Origin: Gymnorhina tibicen
Taxonomy: Eukaryota > Chordata > Aves > Passeriformes > Artamidae
Assembly (NCBI GenBank): GCA_013399875.1
Contig: VXAZ01003903.1
Coordinates: 372,001 to 436,000 of the forward strand
Direction: 5' to 3'
DNA length: 64,000 nt
Both the position numbers and the translations under genes were made by a program. Within the stretch, counting starts at the first letter, position 1; every line of letters starts with the position of its first letter. Under the pieces are notes generated by a model. That model was not told where the DNA came from. It was given only the letters and a program-made list of their open reading frames with translations, and did not search any database. Positions 62,759-64,000 of this stretch are shown one piece after another.

Positions 62759-63099
62759 AAGTGAGAGAAATCTCATTCAGACAAATCTCAAAAGTGTCAT
62801 TGAATCTACTGAAAACAAGTAGTCTCTGGCTGGAGAAAAAAAACCATCAGTCCATAACACTGGTATGTTAAGACTGAAAACAGTTGTTTTTGGAGATGAG
62901 CAGAGACTTCCCAGCACCACAGCCAAACTAGCATTCTGGTAACTGGGAAGGAGGAATGGGCACCAGCATCTCCTGGGTTCTGGGCATCATTACCCCAAGT
63001 CCAAAATCACCCAGCAGGAGCGAGCTCCTCAGGGCTCTCTTGACAAAGTGGGCAGACACTTCCAAAACTGTAATTGAACCAAAAATGAGGACACAGAAC

Positions 63100-63662
63100 C
63101 AGAGAATCATTTAGGTTGGAAAAGACTTATGAGATCAAGTCCAGCTGTTAACCCAGCACCGCCAAGGCCACCACTAAACCACGTCCCTAATTGGCACATC
63201 TACATGTCTTTTAGACCCCTCCAGGGATGGTGACTCCACCACTGCCTGGGACAGCCTGTTTCAATGCTTAACCACCCTTTCAGTGAAGAAGGTTTTCCTT
63301 ATAGCCAATTTATAGCTCCTCTTGGGCAACTTGAGGCCATTTTCTCATCCTATTGCTTGTTTCTTGGAGAAGAGACCAACCCCTCCCCAGAGCACTGATC
63401 AAGACATGAAACCAAACCTGTCCCAACACTGAGCCCTGGGGAACACCACTAGGGACTGGCTGCCAAGTGGATGTCACTCCATTCACCACCACTCTCTAGG
63501 CCTGCCCATCCAGACAGTTTTTCACCCAGGGAACACTGCACCCGTCCAAGCCATGAGCAGCAGTTTCTCCAGGAGAATGCTGTGGGAAACAGTGTCAAAG
63601 GCTTTACTAAAGACTAGGCAGACCAAATCCAAAGTCTTTCCTTTATCCACTGGCAATCGCCA
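63100..63662 (-). mobile_element. CR1 LINE with internal deletion
   Basis: The plus strand starts at the CR1 3' end ('gagaatcatttaggttgga') and runs through 'gttaacccagcaccgccaag', 'tccagggatggtgactccac' and 'cagtgaagaaggttttcctt' up to about 63385. It then jumps to reverse-transcriptase sequence: on the minus strand [23 protein letters not shown] (positions 63489-63421, the PQGSVLG block) and, upstream of it, the counterpart of SKAFDTVSH. The RT segment breaks just after FHVLISAL (for FNIFINDL) and is followed at once by GRGWSLLQ (for GGVGLFSQ), so the FADD catalytic region and most of the C-terminal ORF2 are missing at a junction near 63385-63397. A dead copy. Confidence 0.9.
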
Positions 63663-63884
63663 CATTATTATGCTATGAAGCAGAATTCAGATTTCATGCT
63701 GAACTGAAGGGAAATCCCAAAGAGCACTTCACTGTTTGTTAATTAGTGGTTTATTTAGACAGATGAAAACTGGTTTTGTGCTGCAGAAGTCACTGCATTT
63801 AACACATTTCATAAAAATGCTAAAATTCTTGCTTTGCCAAAAGAAAAAGTCTTAAATAAATTTTGTTCATTTAAAATTCTTTTC
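63663..63884. other. Spacer between two CR1 copies
   Basis: AT-rich sequence without a recognisable element. Confidence 0.5.
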
Positions 63885-64000
63885 TTTTTGGGAAGACTAG
63901 TCTCTGGAGTGAACTCTAGTACCCTCAGCTGCTCCTCACAGGACTTATGTTCCAGACCCTTCATCAGCTCTGCTGCCCTTCTCTGGACTTGCTCCAGCAC
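63885..64000 (-). mobile_element. CR1 LINE, ORF2 C-terminal fragment, cut by window edge
   Basis: The minus strand encodes VLEQVQRRAAELMKGLEHKS, CEEQLRVLE and, more loosely, LPKKKR, matching the CR1 ORF2 segment [37 protein letters not shown]. It is still open for 63 codons to the edge. It codes for a later part of ORF2 than the RT piece at 63.4-63.66 kb yet lies upstream of it on that strand, so it is a separate insertion. No 3' UTR follows, so this copy has lost its 3' end. Confidence 0.9.

Noticed and set aside
63100..64000. One single CR1 spanning 63.1 kb to the window edge
   Set aside because: The outer piece (63885-64000) encodes a later part of ORF2 than the piece at 63.4-63.66 kb but lies upstream of it on the same strand, so the order is wrong for one element.
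1..64000. CRISPR array, tRNA, rRNA or prokaryotic operon
   Set aside because: No regularly spaced direct repeats of 25-40 bp, no cloverleaf or rRNA-like sequence, and the repeats present are typical of bird nuclear DNA.

Overview
The window reads as non-coding, AT-rich DNA from a bird. The main evidence is the repeats: at least nine fragments of CR1 (Chicken Repeat 1) LINE retroposons, most 5'-truncated and several ending in the typical ATTCTATGATTCTATG-type tail, plus solo LTRs of two endogenous-retrovirus families. I cannot tell the species. No exon, tRNA, rRNA or CRISPR array could be supported. The open reading frames are short; most either lie in repeats or begin at a non-ATG codon. The stretch could be a gene desert or lie inside very large introns.

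Layout. 1-4.2 kb: AT-rich, unassigned. 4.2-5.2 kb: GC-richer block of unknown origin, followed by a CR1 ORF2 scrap (5.25-5.37 kb). 7.30-8.24 kb: a TG...CA-bounded solo LTR (family 1, minus strand). 8.2-16.7 kb: AT-rich, with a CR1 tail (15.3 kb) and a small ATG-initiated ORF (15.4 kb). 16.7-18.1 kb: two different solo LTRs in the same orientation, 155 bp apart (family 2 copy A, then family 1 copy 2). 18.1-30.2 kb: unassigned, with hairpins, a CpG cluster at 24.45 kb and moderately GC-rich patches. 30.2-31.1 kb: GC-rich block next to a CR1 3' end. 31.1-37.7 kb: unassigned, with a perfect 24-bp palindrome. 37.7-39.1 kb: the longest CR1 copy, itself interrupted by a second short CR1. 41.0 kb: a short CR1. 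41.2-49.8 kb: unassigned, with an (ATTTT)n microsatellite. 49.8 and 54.6 kb: CR1 fragments; 50.8-51.3 kb: family 2 LTR copy B. 61.4-62.7 kb: a strongly decayed, older CR1/L3-like LINE with reverse-transcriptase motifs still readable. 63.1-64.0 kb: two further CR1 copies, the last running off the edge.

How the parts relate: nothing here looks like an operating gene system. The window is a record of repeated retroposition at different times (an ancient LINE, older CR1s, younger CR1s, a CR1 inserted in a CR1, and solo LTRs left by recombination of proviruses). The best supported new observations are the nested CR1, the internally deleted CR1 at 63.1-63.66 kb, the two LTR families with their promoter and polyadenylation signals, and several perfect inverted repeats. 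I found no convincing undescribed biological system.
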